This document shows, in pieces, positions 32,925 through 41,060 of a DNA stretch of 47,179 bases. The notes under the pieces were generated by a model that searched no databases, was not told the origin of the DNA, and was given only the letters and a program-made list of their open reading frames with translations. A program made the position numbers and the translations under genes. Each line of letters begins with the position of its first letter. Position 1 is the first letter of the stretch. Source of the stretch: Clostridia bacterium (GTDB lineage: Bacteria > Bacillota > Clostridia > Oscillospirales > Acutalibacteraceae); NCBI GenBank assembly GCA_017942105.1, contig JAGAVE010000023.1:1-47179 (forward strand). Direction: 5' to 3'.

Positions 32925-34139
32925 ATGAATAAATTTGATAAAGCCCGACAACGCAATAAAGAAATTGTAAACGAAGTCACTCAATCCACCGGTTACTTAA
33001 CGGAAATCAGCAACGAACACAAACGAGTTACTAATATTTATGACAATATCGGGATTGTAATCGGTGATATTGATCAAAAATTTCAAATGGCAACAAAGCT
33101 CGATGCTACTGATATGGCTTTCTTGTTTTTTGCAACGGCTATGCAAGTAATAAGGCAGTATTTCATTACAAATTTTAAACTCTCCGAAGACAGACCTAAC
33201 GATCAGGAAGCCGCTGAGAAAACCAAAGGTGGGCACAAGGAACATTCTGACCGTTCACATCGTTACTACAATCCGTCGCTCGAAGAAATAATAACAAACC
33301 CTGTACCGTTTGATGCTATTTACGGAAGTGTGGATTTTGATTTAGGTCTCGGTGGAGGATTTTCACACAGAGCTAAAACCTTGGGACACGATGCATTTCT
33401 CGGTTGGATTTTCGGAACAGCAAACATTGCTACAAGTACACTTACAACTTGGACTTTCGACTCATACCATATCAAAACCGGTCAAACAGGAAACGGTGCC
33501 GCACGCGACAAAATAACAAATCATGCCAGCACTTCAAAAGTTCTTTTATCAACAAAAGATAAGCTTTTGCACGAAGAGTTTGAAGGTAAAAAGAAAGTAG
33601 GTGCCGCTCTTATTAAAGAAGCAGTTCACCTCAAATCTGATATCGGCTCAAAAGTAAGTCTTCCAATACCGATAATTTCAACAATTTCTCCGGAATTTGC
33701 CAAAAGCCTTGCAGATTATGGAATTGACCTTGCAAATGTTATAAATGTAGGGAAACAAGTAGCTTACGCTGCCTTTATCAATTCTATTGTTTCTATGGTT
33801 CACCGTTTACTTTATGATGAGGCTACAGACGGCAGTATATTGCTTTATGAGGTGCGGACAAGAAAAATCCTTTCCTACTCAAATGTAATTGCTTCATTAA
33901 GTAACATTATCGTAGTTGCAATTATGGAAGCTATCGGTGTTGCTTCCAAAGATCCCGATATGGTTAAAAAAGGGCTTTCTTACCTTGATGTCGGCGGCCT
34001 GCTGGTTACCTGTTACAGACTAGTTAAAGATGTTAAATTCATAAATCAGGTAAAGGAAGAGTTTTTAAAAAATGAATTCTACTCCGCAGTGGTAGGAGAG
34101 GAATATAAATTTATTCAGGAGGTACAAAAAAATGGATAA
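32925..34139 (+). CDS. unknown mostly helical protein with TLGHD-x3-GWIFGTANI motif
   Basis: This 404-residue protein is unfamiliar. Residues 1-90 are helical and charged, with a hydrophobic patch AFLFFATAMQVIRQYF. A Lys/His-rich stretch follows (KTKGGHKEHSDRSHRYY). The central segment, about 146-170, carries a striking SHRAKTLGHDAFLGWIFGTA then NIATSTLTTW motif with H and D that could be catalytic or metal binding. The C-terminal third has hydrophobic helices (VAYAAFINSIVSMVHRLLYD; IIVVAIMEAIGVAS) that may touch the membrane. AAGGAGA precedes the ATG. It overlaps the beta-helix gene by 8 bases, so the two are translationally coupled and probably work as a pair. I do not know the family. Confidence 0.75.
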   Translation: MNKFDKARQRNKEIVNEVTQSTGYLTEISNEHKRVTNIYDNIGIVIGDIDQKFQMATKLDATDMAFLFFATAMQVIRQYFITNFKLSEDRPNDQEAAEKTKGGHKEHSDRSHRYYNPSLEEIITNPVPFDAIYGSVDFDLGLGGGFSHRAKTLGHDAFLGWIFGTANIATSTLTTWTFDSYHIKTGQTGNGAARDKITNHASTSKVLLSTKDKLLHEEFEGKKKVGAALIKEAVHLKSDIGSKVSLPIPIISTISPEFAKSLADYGIDLANVINVGKQVAYAAFINSIVSMVHRLLYDEATDGSILLYEVRTRKILSYSNVIASLSNIIVVAIMEAIGVASKDPDMVKKGLSYLDVGGLLVTCYRLVKDVKFINQVKEEFLKNEFYSAVVGEEYKFIQEVQKNG

Positions 34140-36198
34140 AAAATATACACAAGGATTCAGCGATGGTGTGAGCGCCAACGCCGAGTCAATCGCTGTCTTT
34201 AACAAAAAACAAGAAGAGGCATTTGAAGCAGCTAAAGAAATTATAATCAAAAAAATTAACGAACACGGAGAAATTTTTGATTTTGTTATTGATGAACTGG
34301 AATATAACGAAAGCCTTCGTAATTTCGGTTTAAGAAAAGATTACAGTATCAACGAACTTGAGGATACTGAAAAAATTCTCCTCTGTTCAGCTATTTATAC
34401 ACTTTTAACTGAAAATGGCGAAAATTCTGAGCTTCAGAAAAAATTCTTTTACGGTGTTCAGAAATATCTTGAAATTGCAGATTATCAAAAAATTGTTCCT
34501 GAAAATCTTCTTAATATTGACAGCAACTCAGCCTGCAACACCATATTCAGAGTTATATGCGAGTTTCTGTTTCTTAAAAATGCCAACTTTGACTTTTTCG
34601 AAAGCTATCCCTGGCTCGAAGACATAGTAAGAAAATCCGAGTTCAGAAAAACAACAGAGTTTATTGAGCAAAGCTATCGCTCACTCGGACTTGAAGTTTT
34701 TGTAAGTCATTACAATTTTTCTGACGAGATTTTTGAACCTGAAATTGAAAACACAGAAAACGAAGGCGGAACACCTGTAATCACAGAAGATATTGCTATA
34801 AGCGAAGCTTTATATATATCTGCAGAAAATACCGAAACTTTCACGAACAAAAGTGTACACATTTCTTCCTACATAACCTGTGAAGGCTCTCTCGTTTTTA
34901 AAAACTGTATTATATTTTATAACGAGTCGCTTTCATCAGATGAAATTTCATTAAAAAACGGAGCTTCTCTTGTTTTGGATAACTGTTATGTTTTCTGTAA
35001 GGGACTTGATAAATCTCCGTTTATAACGGCTGAAAATTCTTCAAGCATTAAGCTTTCCCGATGCTCATTTGTTGACTGTTCGTATTTTGTCGATGGTAAA
35101 GATATCGAGTTTGAAATGACTGACTGCCATATTTTGAACGCAGGTAATAAATTTATCGAAATTAACAGCCGAGAGCATATTTCGCAAATAAAAAATTGTG
35201 TAATTGAGGAAAAAGAATTAGCTGATTTTAATCTAGTTATTATGGACTATCTTTCTTCGGATGAGATAGAAGATTATAAAGAATTGGGTATTTCTATTTA
35301 TGAGAGTATTTATATTTTCAGTTTAGCCTTGGCTCATGTTTCTGATGTCAATTGCATATGTAGCGAAAAGTTTAACGAAAAAGATATTTTTTGGAGAGCT
35401 TTTATTACATCGAGCAGTGATTCAAAATTTGTAAACTGTTACTTTGAAGCGTGCAGTGATGCAATCTACGAGGGTCAGGTAGAATCTTGTAAATTTGTAA
35501 ATTGTACAGGGGTAATTCATGAAGCTACCTCAATCAAACATTGTTCTTTTAATAATTGTTACGGCAATCTTATCTATGCAGGCGTATACACAAATCAAAT
35601 TGAATCTTGTGAGTTTACAAACTGTAATTGTCAAGACAAGGGAAATCTTATCACTCTTGATGTTGATTTAGTTGATGAAATAACTATTGAAAAATGTAAA
35701 TTTATAAATTGTATTTTCGGAAGATACTATGCGATTTCTTTTAGTAGCGCCCTTGGCTCTTTTCACATTGAAAGCGACTTCAAAAATAAAAGAATAAGAG
35801 TATCAACACTTGCTTTTTTAGGTTGCGTAACTTCAAGTGATGACAAAGTTGTATGTAATCCTATCATTACTTATAATAATGGAGTATTCCGCGAAAAACT
35901 AAAAACATTTACCGCTTTCTCTGTTCATAATTCAACCGGTCTTAACAGTGTCAAGTATGTTCAGGATGCAAGCGTTGAATCCCCAAGTGTTTCTGAGCCG
36001 AAACAAGAACAAAGTGCTTTGGATAAGGCCGCTTCTGTCGGTTCAAAAGTTGCACTTGCATCCGGAATCGCATCTTTAATACCTTTTGTTGGTGTCCCAG
36101 CCGCAATCGCAACAATTGCTGGTTCTAATGTAGTGGCTGAATCTTTGATGTCAAAAAAATCGCAAAAAAAAATTCCTGATAAAAACGATGATAAATAA
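34132..36198 (+). CDS. unknown protein: helical N-terminus, right-handed beta-helix, glycine-rich hydrophobic tail
   Basis: This 688-residue protein has no signal peptide. Residues 1 to about 190 are helical (NKKQEEAFEAAKEIIIKKIN). From about 195 to 600 it is a parallel beta-helix with many short repeats of the type C-x-F-x-N-C (CKFVNC, CSFNNC, CEFTNC, CKFINC), the usual sign of pectate-lyase-like solenoids, but no catalytic motif is visible. After a polar linker, residues about 638-670 are a hydrophobic, Gly/Ala-rich pair of helices (KVALASGIASLIPFVGVPAA then IATIAGSNVV). Such segments can insert in membranes. A cytosolic solenoid with a membrane-active tail is compatible with a sensor-effector. 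AGGAGG precedes the start within the upstream gene. Confidence 0.75.
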   Translation: MDKKYTQGFSDGVSANAESIAVFNKKQEEAFEAAKEIIIKKINEHGEIFDFVIDELEYNESLRNFGLRKDYSINELEDTEKILLCSAIYTLLTENGENSELQKKFFYGVQKYLEIADYQKIVPENLLNIDSNSACNTIFRVICEFLFLKNANFDFFESYPWLEDIVRKSEFRKTTEFIEQSYRSLGLEVFVSHYNFSDEIFEPEIENTENEGGTPVITEDIAISEALYISAENTETFTNKSVHISSYITCEGSLVFKNCIIFYNESLSSDEISLKNGASLVLDNCYVFCKGLDKSPFITAENSSSIKLSRCSFVDCSYFVDGKDIEFEMTDCHILNAGNKFIEINSREHISQIKNCVIEEKELADFNLVIMDYLSSDEIEDYKELGISIYESIYIFSLALAHVSDVNCICSEKFNEKDIFWRAFITSSSDSKFVNCYFEACSDAIYEGQVESCKFVNCTGVIHEATSIKHCSFNNCYGNLIYAGVYTNQIESCEFTNCNCQDKGNLITLDVDLVDEITIEKCKFINCIFGRYYAISFSSALGSFHIESDFKNKRIRVSTLAFLGCVTSSDDKVVCNPIITYNNGVFREKLKTFTAFSVHNSTGLNSVKYVQDASVESPSVSEPKQEQSALDKAASVGSKVALASGIASLIPFVGVPAAIATIAGSNVVAESLMSKKSQKKIPDKNDDK

Positions 36199-36236
36199 GC
36201 TTAAACATCAATAAACAAAACAGTTTGAATCACTCC

Positions 36237-36249
36237 GTTTGCTCCCTCC
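36237..36249 (+). repeat. right copy of the 13-base direct repeat flanking the WYL island
   Basis: CGTTTGCTCCCTC, identical to 31797-31809; about 40 bases after the last island gene. Confidence 0.45.
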
Positions 36250-36260
36250 TTGTTCGAATA

Positions 36261-36339
36261 CCTTGCTGCTGAATACATAAAAAAATAAAAGGTAGCTCCT
36301 TTCGGAACTACCTTTTATTTTTGGCGGAGAGCAAGGGAT
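36261..36339 (+). repeat. duplicate of the tRNA-Ser 3' end and terminator (left copy)
   Basis: 59 bases (36281-36339) match 36486-36544 exactly, and similarity extends about 20 bases further left. The copy contains the terminator hairpin AAAAGGTAG/CTACCTTTT and the last 13 bases of the tRNA-Ser gene with its CCA, but no rest of a tRNA. Confidence 0.9.
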
Positions 36340-36467
36340 ACACCTGCTTTGCAGGTTGCGTCCTCGGCGACCGTTGCTTCGCAACAGTACCCGCCTCAGA
36401 CTTCGGAGCTAAAAACAATTCACCGAATTGTTTTCTTTACGCTCCTCACCCCCTCGGGCTTCGAATC
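36340..36467. repeat. cluster of short perfect hairpins between the two tRNA-end copies
   Basis: Contains ACCTGC-TTT-GCAGGT, GTTGC-TTC-GCAAC and AACAATTC-ACC-GAATTGTT. At 36460-36474 it has TTCGAATCCCTTGCT, an inverted copy of the tRNA-Ser 3' region. No coding sequence is convincing. It looks like a palindromic repeat element associated with the tRNA end. Confidence 0.7.
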
Positions 36468-36544
36468 CCTTGCTTCTGAATATATAAAAATAAAAGGTAG
36501 CTCCTTTCGGAACTACCTTTTATTTTTGGCGGAGAGCAAGGGAT
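36468..36544 (+). repeat. tRNA-Ser 3' end and terminator (right, native copy)
   Basis: Partner of 36261-36339, 205 bases away. Here the repeat is joined to the intact tRNA-Ser gene. Confidence 0.9.
36492..36521 (-). terminator. terminator of tRNA-Ser
   Basis: On the minus strand AAAAGGTAGTTCC and GGAGCTACCTTTT pair around GAAA, followed by ATTTTTATA. Confidence 0.85.
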
Positions 36545-36619
36545 TCGAACCCTCGAACAGGTTATAGCCTGTTACACGATTTCCAGTCGTGCTCCTTCGG
36601 CCAGCTCGGACAACTCTCC
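36527..36619 (-). tRNA. tRNA-Ser (anticodon GGA)
   Basis: Read on the minus strand: acceptor GGAGAGT pairs with GCTCTCC, the D arm begins TGTCCGAGC, and the anticodon loop is CTGGAAA (anticodon GGA). A long variable arm (AACAGG/CCTGTT) typical of tRNA-Ser follows, then the T arm GGGTTCGAATCCC and an encoded CCA. Confidence 0.95.
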
Positions 36620-36816
36620 GTATCTGCCTTACAGCTTTTCTATTATAACCAACAACTCATTAAAAATCAAGTACATTTTAAAATTTAATTCTTCTTTTGA
36701 GCCTTGTTTGCCTGAAAGTAAAAGTCATACTACAAACTCTCTCATAAGAAAACTATAATAAAGTTGTGGAATATCACATCCGATTTTTCATCAAGTAAAC
36801 AAAAGGAGGAAATACA

Positions 36817-37248
36817 ATGAGCAGATTTTTTCTTTTTATTATACTTCTTTTTATTATCGGAGCTACTGTTTCTGCCATCGTTGCCATTGTCAGATATTTC
36901 GGGCAGAAGAATTCATTTTACTCCCTCGCAACTTTTATTAGCGGCTCTGTTATGAGTCTTTCGATGCTTTTATCTCTCATCATAATGGACTCAAATCTTT
37001 CTTCACGCATAGCACAGAACACTGAAAGCTACGGTTTCTTTTCAGGTCTTGCTACCTTTATGCTTTCTTCGCCTCTTTCTATTATCTTCTTTATCGGTGC
37101 ATACTTTGCACTTTTCACATATGTAAATTCCGTTATCAGCGATATTCATATCACCGGCAAATCTGCAAAAGACAATTTTTCACGCATAATAATCTGTTCA
37201 CTTATCTGCTTTGCCGTTCCTTTTTTGATATGGCTTTTGCGTTTTTAA
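36817..37248 (+). CDS. small integral membrane protein, unknown
   Basis: This 143-residue protein has four hydrophobic segments (FFLFIILLFIIGATVSAIVA; FISGSVMSLSMLLSLIIM; SPLSIIFFIGAYFALFTYV; IIICSLICFAVPFLIWLL). AAAAGGAGG precedes the ATG. No family is recognised. It stands alone between the tRNA and a convergent operon, with which it shares a terminator. Confidence 0.72.
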   Translation: MSRFFLFIILLFIIGATVSAIVAIVRYFGQKNSFYSLATFISGSVMSLSMLLSLIIMDSNLSSRIAQNTESYGFFSGLATFMLSSPLSIIFFIGAYFALFTYVNSVISDIHITGKSAKDNFSRIIICSLICFAVPFLIWLLRF

Positions 37249-37276
37249 CCGTTGTTATACATTGTAAAACATTACA

Positions 37277-37303
37277 AAAAGCACCTCCGAAGAGGTGCTT
37301 TTT
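37277..37303. terminator. bidirectional terminator
   Basis: AAAAGCACCTC and GAGGTGCTTTT form a perfect 11-bp stem with a CGAA loop; T runs follow on both strands. Confidence 0.9.
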
Positions 37304-38914
37304 TCAGTCCATAAACCAGCCGATCGCGTCTGTGTCGCTGTAAAACTTTTCAAAAATCGGTGCGCCGATATCGAGCACCTTCTGAATTTTCGGACCAACC
37401 GGAAGAGCCATATTAAACTCAATATTAAATTTTGCAAGGTCGCCGTAACCGGGATCGGTGTTGCTTATCACCTTAACAAAATTGCCGTTAAAAATAAATG
37501 TGAATCTACGCGTCTGCGGTATACCTGAAGCAAAGAAGAAGAGTTCAAGCGAATCGTCGTTATTCCAGGTTGCCTGAGCTTCAATGATAAGATCGTTTTC
37601 GCTGAATCTGACATAATTACGGATATACTCGCCGTTCATACCTGCTCTGAGCATCATTCTTCCGCAATTCTTTTCGTTAAAATAGAACTCAACATAATCA
37701 TCTTTAAAGCTGAACTCAACCTGATCGAGCTTGCCAACCTTTTTTCGCCACATAAAATAATTTACTCCGCCGAGTACGCTCAGCGTCGAACCCGAAACAA
37801 GCTTTATCTTTCTGCGATTGATTTTCTTTTCCATCGCTATGTTTCTCTTCTCTGCCGCATTTCGGAAAAACGGAGAAACGCATCTTGTTTCAAGGTATTT
37901 ATTAAAGGCGGCAAGGCTTTCTTTATTAACCTCTTTCTTCGGCTCAATAAATCCCTCGGGGAAATATTCATAGGCAGAATTTATGAAGTCACCGTCGCGG
38001 TTATCGCTACCCGTAATAACAACTGCGGCATCGTAATCAGGAAACATAAAAACATGCTGACCGTAAAGACCCGTAAATCGGTATGTTGTATCGTCATTCT
38101 CGTGGTCAATCCATATTTGATAACCATACTCCGATCTGTCCGTAAAGACAGGATATGTTCTCGGGGTGTAGGCGGTTGTTGCAAGGTTAAACCATTCTTC
38201 AGAGAAAATTCTCTTGCCTTCGTATTCACCCTTATTAAGGTAAAGAATCGCAATCTTAGCAAGGTCCTCCGCTGTAAGATAAAGACCCCAGCCTCCTGCA
38301 TCAACATCCTGCTGGTTTTTATCCCAATGCGGAATTTTTATTCCGAGTGGTTCATACAATCTCGGCGTGAGATATTCTGTCAGAGTACGTCCCGTTTCTT
38401 TTTGCAGAATCCAGGAAAGAAGAACCGCATTTTCGCTTATGTATTTCCAATCCGTTCCGGGTTCAAATTTAATCGGACAGGTGAGGAAATTTTTAATCCA
38501 ATCAGTATTTTTTTCTTTATCGTTAATAATGGGAGTCTGAATACCTGCTCTCATAGAAATAACATCGTGAATGGTCATTTTCTCTGCCCATTCCTTCTGC
38601 TTACCCTTCATTTCCGAAAGCAGATGCGGAAAATATTTCACAAAAACTTTTGTCTCAAGGTCGATTATCCCTTCATCGTACGCAATTCCTATCGCCGTAG
38701 ATGTTATACTCTTGCTGAGCGAAAACATTTCGTGCGGAGTGTCCGATTCAATCGGCGTCCAATGGCATTCGCACGCAATCTTGCCGTTACGAATAACCAT
38801 AAGGCTGTCCGTACGAAGATTTATCGACTCAATATATCTTATATATTTTTCAACGATATCGGAGCTTACTCCGACCTGTTCAGGAAAATCCGCTCTTTTT
38901 AACACTTTAAACAC
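37304..38914 (-). CDS. beta-lactamase-family serine hydrolase
   Basis: This 536-residue protein has the class C beta-lactamase/penicillin-binding fold. FSLSKSIT carries the S-x2-K catalytic pair, and YISENAVLLSWIL supplies the Tyr/Asn motif. The FTGLYGQHVFMFPDYDAAVV region, in the usual HTG position, holds the third motif. No signal peptide is visible. The C-terminal part (from about 350) is an extra strand-rich domain (SGSTLSVLGGVNYFMWRKKV). Relatives act as esterases, D-peptidases or amidases. It follows the DUF4091 glycosidase after 3 bases, so both share a promoter. Confidence 0.85.
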   Translation of the reverse strand: MFKVLKRADFPEQVGVSSDIVEKYIRYIESINLRTDSLMVIRNGKIACECHWTPIESDTPHEMFSLSKSITSTAIGIAYDEGIIDLETKVFVKYFPHLLSEMKGKQKEWAEKMTIHDVISMRAGIQTPIINDKEKNTDWIKNFLTCPIKFEPGTDWKYISENAVLLSWILQKETGRTLTEYLTPRLYEPLGIKIPHWDKNQQDVDAGGWGLYLTAEDLAKIAILYLNKGEYEGKRIFSEEWFNLATTAYTPRTYPVFTDRSEYGYQIWIDHENDDTTYRFTGLYGQHVFMFPDYDAAVVITGSDNRDGDFINSAYEYFPEGFIEPKKEVNKESLAAFNKYLETRCVSPFFRNAAEKRNIAMEKKINRRKIKLVSGSTLSVLGGVNYFMWRKKVGKLDQVEFSFKDDYVEFYFNEKNCGRMMLRAGMNGEYIRNYVRFSENDLIIEAQATWNNDDSLELFFFASGIPQTRRFTFIFNGNFVKVISNTDPGYGDLAKFNIEFNMALPVGPKIQKVLDIGAPIFEKFYSDTDAIGWFMD

Positions 38915-38917
38915 TCC

Positions 38918-40543
38918 TTAAACATTCTTCGCAATCATATCATTTATCGTTTTTCTTATTTCAAGCATCGCCTGAGTTCCTCTGGGATAGTCGCGGAAAT
39001 TTATTTTACCAAACTTCTTATCAAGCTTTTTCAGAAGCTTTTCCCTGCCGACAAAAGATTCCAAAAGCTGCATCGCTCTCATATCCTGCAAGCTTTCAAA
39101 GAAAACCTCTGCACGGATAGACATAATAGCACCGTCTTCATAAGGATAAACAAGGAATGAATCACCTGATGGGAAAGCGCAATCGGCATCAGTAACCTCG
39201 TAAGGATTGATATGCCTTAATGAATGAGCTGAATTATAGAAATTAAATCCCCATTGCAGGAAGCCTTTGATTTCGTGAACATAAAGCTGTGTGCCAAGAA
39301 TTCTTGTTGCTGAAAGGGGCATTGAAAAGAATCTGTTGCTCATCTCCTCGCCCTGACCGCAGCAATAGTATGTCCAACGGTTTTTAAATCCTTTTTCGAT
39401 GAACTCTTCTATATTATCCGTTGAAGGAATCGGCTGACTGATTATTCCCTTTTCATAGACTTCATAATCCGAAAGAGCGTCGATGATTACAAAATCTTTG
39501 AGTATTTCTGCAACAACATTCTTCGCCTTTGAGTAAGATTCTATCTGCTCTTCGCTCGGCTCGTCCGAAATATGGAAAAAAGTTATCTCTTTTATACCGA
39601 GCTCTTCAACAACCCTTACAAGCTCGGGAAGAAAAGCATGGAGAAAGGCTGAATATTCCTCGCCTGACGCCTCTGTTTCCCAGCCAAAAATGCGTTTATA
39701 TTCACCATTTTCCTCTGCCATAACCTTAGGAGCCGCAAATGCACCCCACTGAGAGAAAAGATGTGAAATTTCAAAATACTTTATACCGCATTTTTTCGCA
39801 AGTTCAACCCAACGGCGAAATTTTTCAAATCCGAACAAATATTTTCCGTTTTCTTTTTTCACATCGACCAATTGAACGGTCGTTCTTTCGCCGCCGATTT
39901 TTGTATCAAGAGGAGGAGTGAAAACAGGAGTAAGAATCATATTGTTTCCGCATCTGACAAAAGCTTTCATAAAGCTCTCGATATACGACCAATGCTCCTG
40001 AGAAAAAACGGGTACTTTAAAATAATCGGCTATACAGTCGGTATGGAACCATTCCGTATTAATAAGCGTCTGCTCAGGAAGAACAGCGTTGATGACCGTA
40101 AGAGTCAGCTTGCAGGATGAAAGCTCTTTCTCGTCCTTAAAAATTTTAATTTTTATATCGTATTTTCCTGCATCGATATCGCAAGGAACATCGACCGTTA
40201 TCCATAAGCTAAACCAGTTATTGGGTTTAATAAAATGGTTTTCCTTTATAGGGAAAAGAACATCCGGGTAAAGTCCCGGCTGACTTCTTTCCGTATATGC
40301 TGTTTTATCAGGATAGCAAGGAAGCTCCGACGCAACATTGCCGACAGCTCGGACAGTTATGTACTTTTCAAGTTCGGAATCAATCTTCACCGAAGAGGTA
40401 AATCTTTCGTCCGATTTATACGCAATCTGATAAGAAAAGCGTTCACCCTTAAGAACCTTATCTTTTTTTATTTCATAAAATTCACATTTGCCGTCAAGAT
40501 ACACCTTGCTTAGTGAAGAAACCTGTTTAACCTGAAAAACCAT
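38918..40543 (-). CDS. DUF4091 glycoside hydrolase-like protein (GH123-related)
   Basis: This 541-residue protein has an N-terminal beta-sandwich (to about 150) and a barrel-like domain resembling DUF4091/GH123. The FFHISDEPSEEQIESY motif carries the D-E pair that corresponds to the catalytic residues of GH123 beta-N-acetylgalactosaminidases. There is no signal peptide, so it would work inside the cell on imported glycans. GGAGG precedes the ATG. It leads the operon with the serine hydrolase. Confidence 0.82.
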   Translation of the reverse strand: MVFQVKQVSSLSKVYLDGKCEFYEIKKDKVLKGERFSYQIAYKSDERFTSSVKIDSELEKYITVRAVGNVASELPCYPDKTAYTERSQPGLYPDVLFPIKENHFIKPNNWFSLWITVDVPCDIDAGKYDIKIKIFKDEKELSSCKLTLTVINAVLPEQTLINTEWFHTDCIADYFKVPVFSQEHWSYIESFMKAFVRCGNNMILTPVFTPPLDTKIGGERTTVQLVDVKKENGKYLFGFEKFRRWVELAKKCGIKYFEISHLFSQWGAFAAPKVMAEENGEYKRIFGWETEASGEEYSAFLHAFLPELVRVVEELGIKEITFFHISDEPSEEQIESYSKAKNVVAEILKDFVIIDALSDYEVYEKGIISQPIPSTDNIEEFIEKGFKNRWTYYCCGQGEEMSNRFFSMPLSATRILGTQLYVHEIKGFLQWGFNFYNSAHSLRHINPYEVTDADCAFPSGDSFLVYPYEDGAIMSIRAEVFFESLQDMRAMQLLESFVGREKLLKKLDKKFGKINFRDYPRGTQAMLEIRKTINDMIAKNV

Positions 40544-40570
40544 TTTACCGCCTCCGCCGTGTTTTTATTT

Positions 40571-40600
40571 ATTTTAACACAACAACTAACGGTTTGTAAA
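40571..40600 (-). promoter_or_regulatory. promoter of the DUF4091/serine hydrolase operon
   Basis: On the minus strand: TTTACA (40595-40600), 18 bases, TAAAAT (40571-40576), 27 bases before the start codon. Confidence 0.7.
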
Positions 40601-40602
40601 CT

Positions 40603-41013
40603 TTATTTGCGTTTATTTACGGCAACAATCCCTCCGATTGCAGAAAAAAGAATGTTTACTGCAATAAAAATCCAACCTGCAATGGAAATCGGGCTTTTCG
40701 TAAGCAGGGCAGAAACTGCAAGAATGAGAACACACGGTACCAATGCGCTGAGAGTTCCAAAAGCAATTCCGTTTTTTCTTACGGGTCTTACGGCAATAAA
40801 GCCTCCCAAGAAACCTGAAACGGCGCCGATTGCAGATACTATATATTTAAAGGAAGCTGTATCGGAATCATTTTTCCATAAAATAAGAGCAGCAAGAGCC
40901 GTAAGAGCAAAAAATGAAAGCAGGCTTGCCACTGAACCGATTGCTGTTTTTTTTGCAATATTTTTAAGGGAGCTATCCTTAACCTTAGTTTTTGTTCTTC
41001 TTTTTTTGTGCAT
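40603..41013 (-). CDS. four-helix membrane protein, TIGR04086-like
   Basis: This 136-residue protein (ATG 41013) has a basic N-terminus (HKKRRTKTKVKDSSLKNIAKK). Four membrane helices follow (SVASLLSFFALTALAALILW; YIVSAIGAVSGFLGGFIAV; GTLSALVPCVLILAVSALL; GWIFIAVNILFSAIGGIVAV), the layout of TIGR04086 family proteins of Clostridia. The function is unknown. Its ribosome binding site (GGAGGG) lies in the 3' arm of the hairpin at 41014-41054, which may limit translation. Confidence 0.78.
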   Translation of the reverse strand: MHKKRRTKTKVKDSSLKNIAKKTAIGSVASLLSFFALTALAALILWKNDSDTASFKYIVSAIGAVSGFLGGFIAVRPVRKNGIAFGTLSALVPCVLILAVSALLTKSPISIAGWIFIAVNILFSAIGGIVAVNKRK

Positions 41014-41054
41014 AAAAAAATCCCTCCTCATTCCAAGCTATGAGAAGGGATTTT
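41014..41054 (-). promoter_or_regulatory. hairpin covering the ribosome binding site of the TIGR04086-like gene
   Basis: On the minus strand AAATCCCTTCTCAT pairs with ATGAGGAGGGATTT and is followed by a TTTTT run ending at the ATG. It therefore looks like an intrinsic terminator after the acyl-CoA ligase gene, and also hides GGAGGG, the ribosome binding site of the next gene. Confidence 0.75.
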
Positions 41055-41060
41055 ATATTA

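Noticed and set aside
36349-36567. 72-residue frame ending in KGFEPSNRL
   Set aside because: It runs through the hairpin cluster and the complement of the tRNA-Ser gene, a classic false gene.
38054-38902. 282-residue plus-strand open frame
   Set aside because: Antisense of the serine hydrolase gene; Cys/Arg-rich composition typical of shadow frames.
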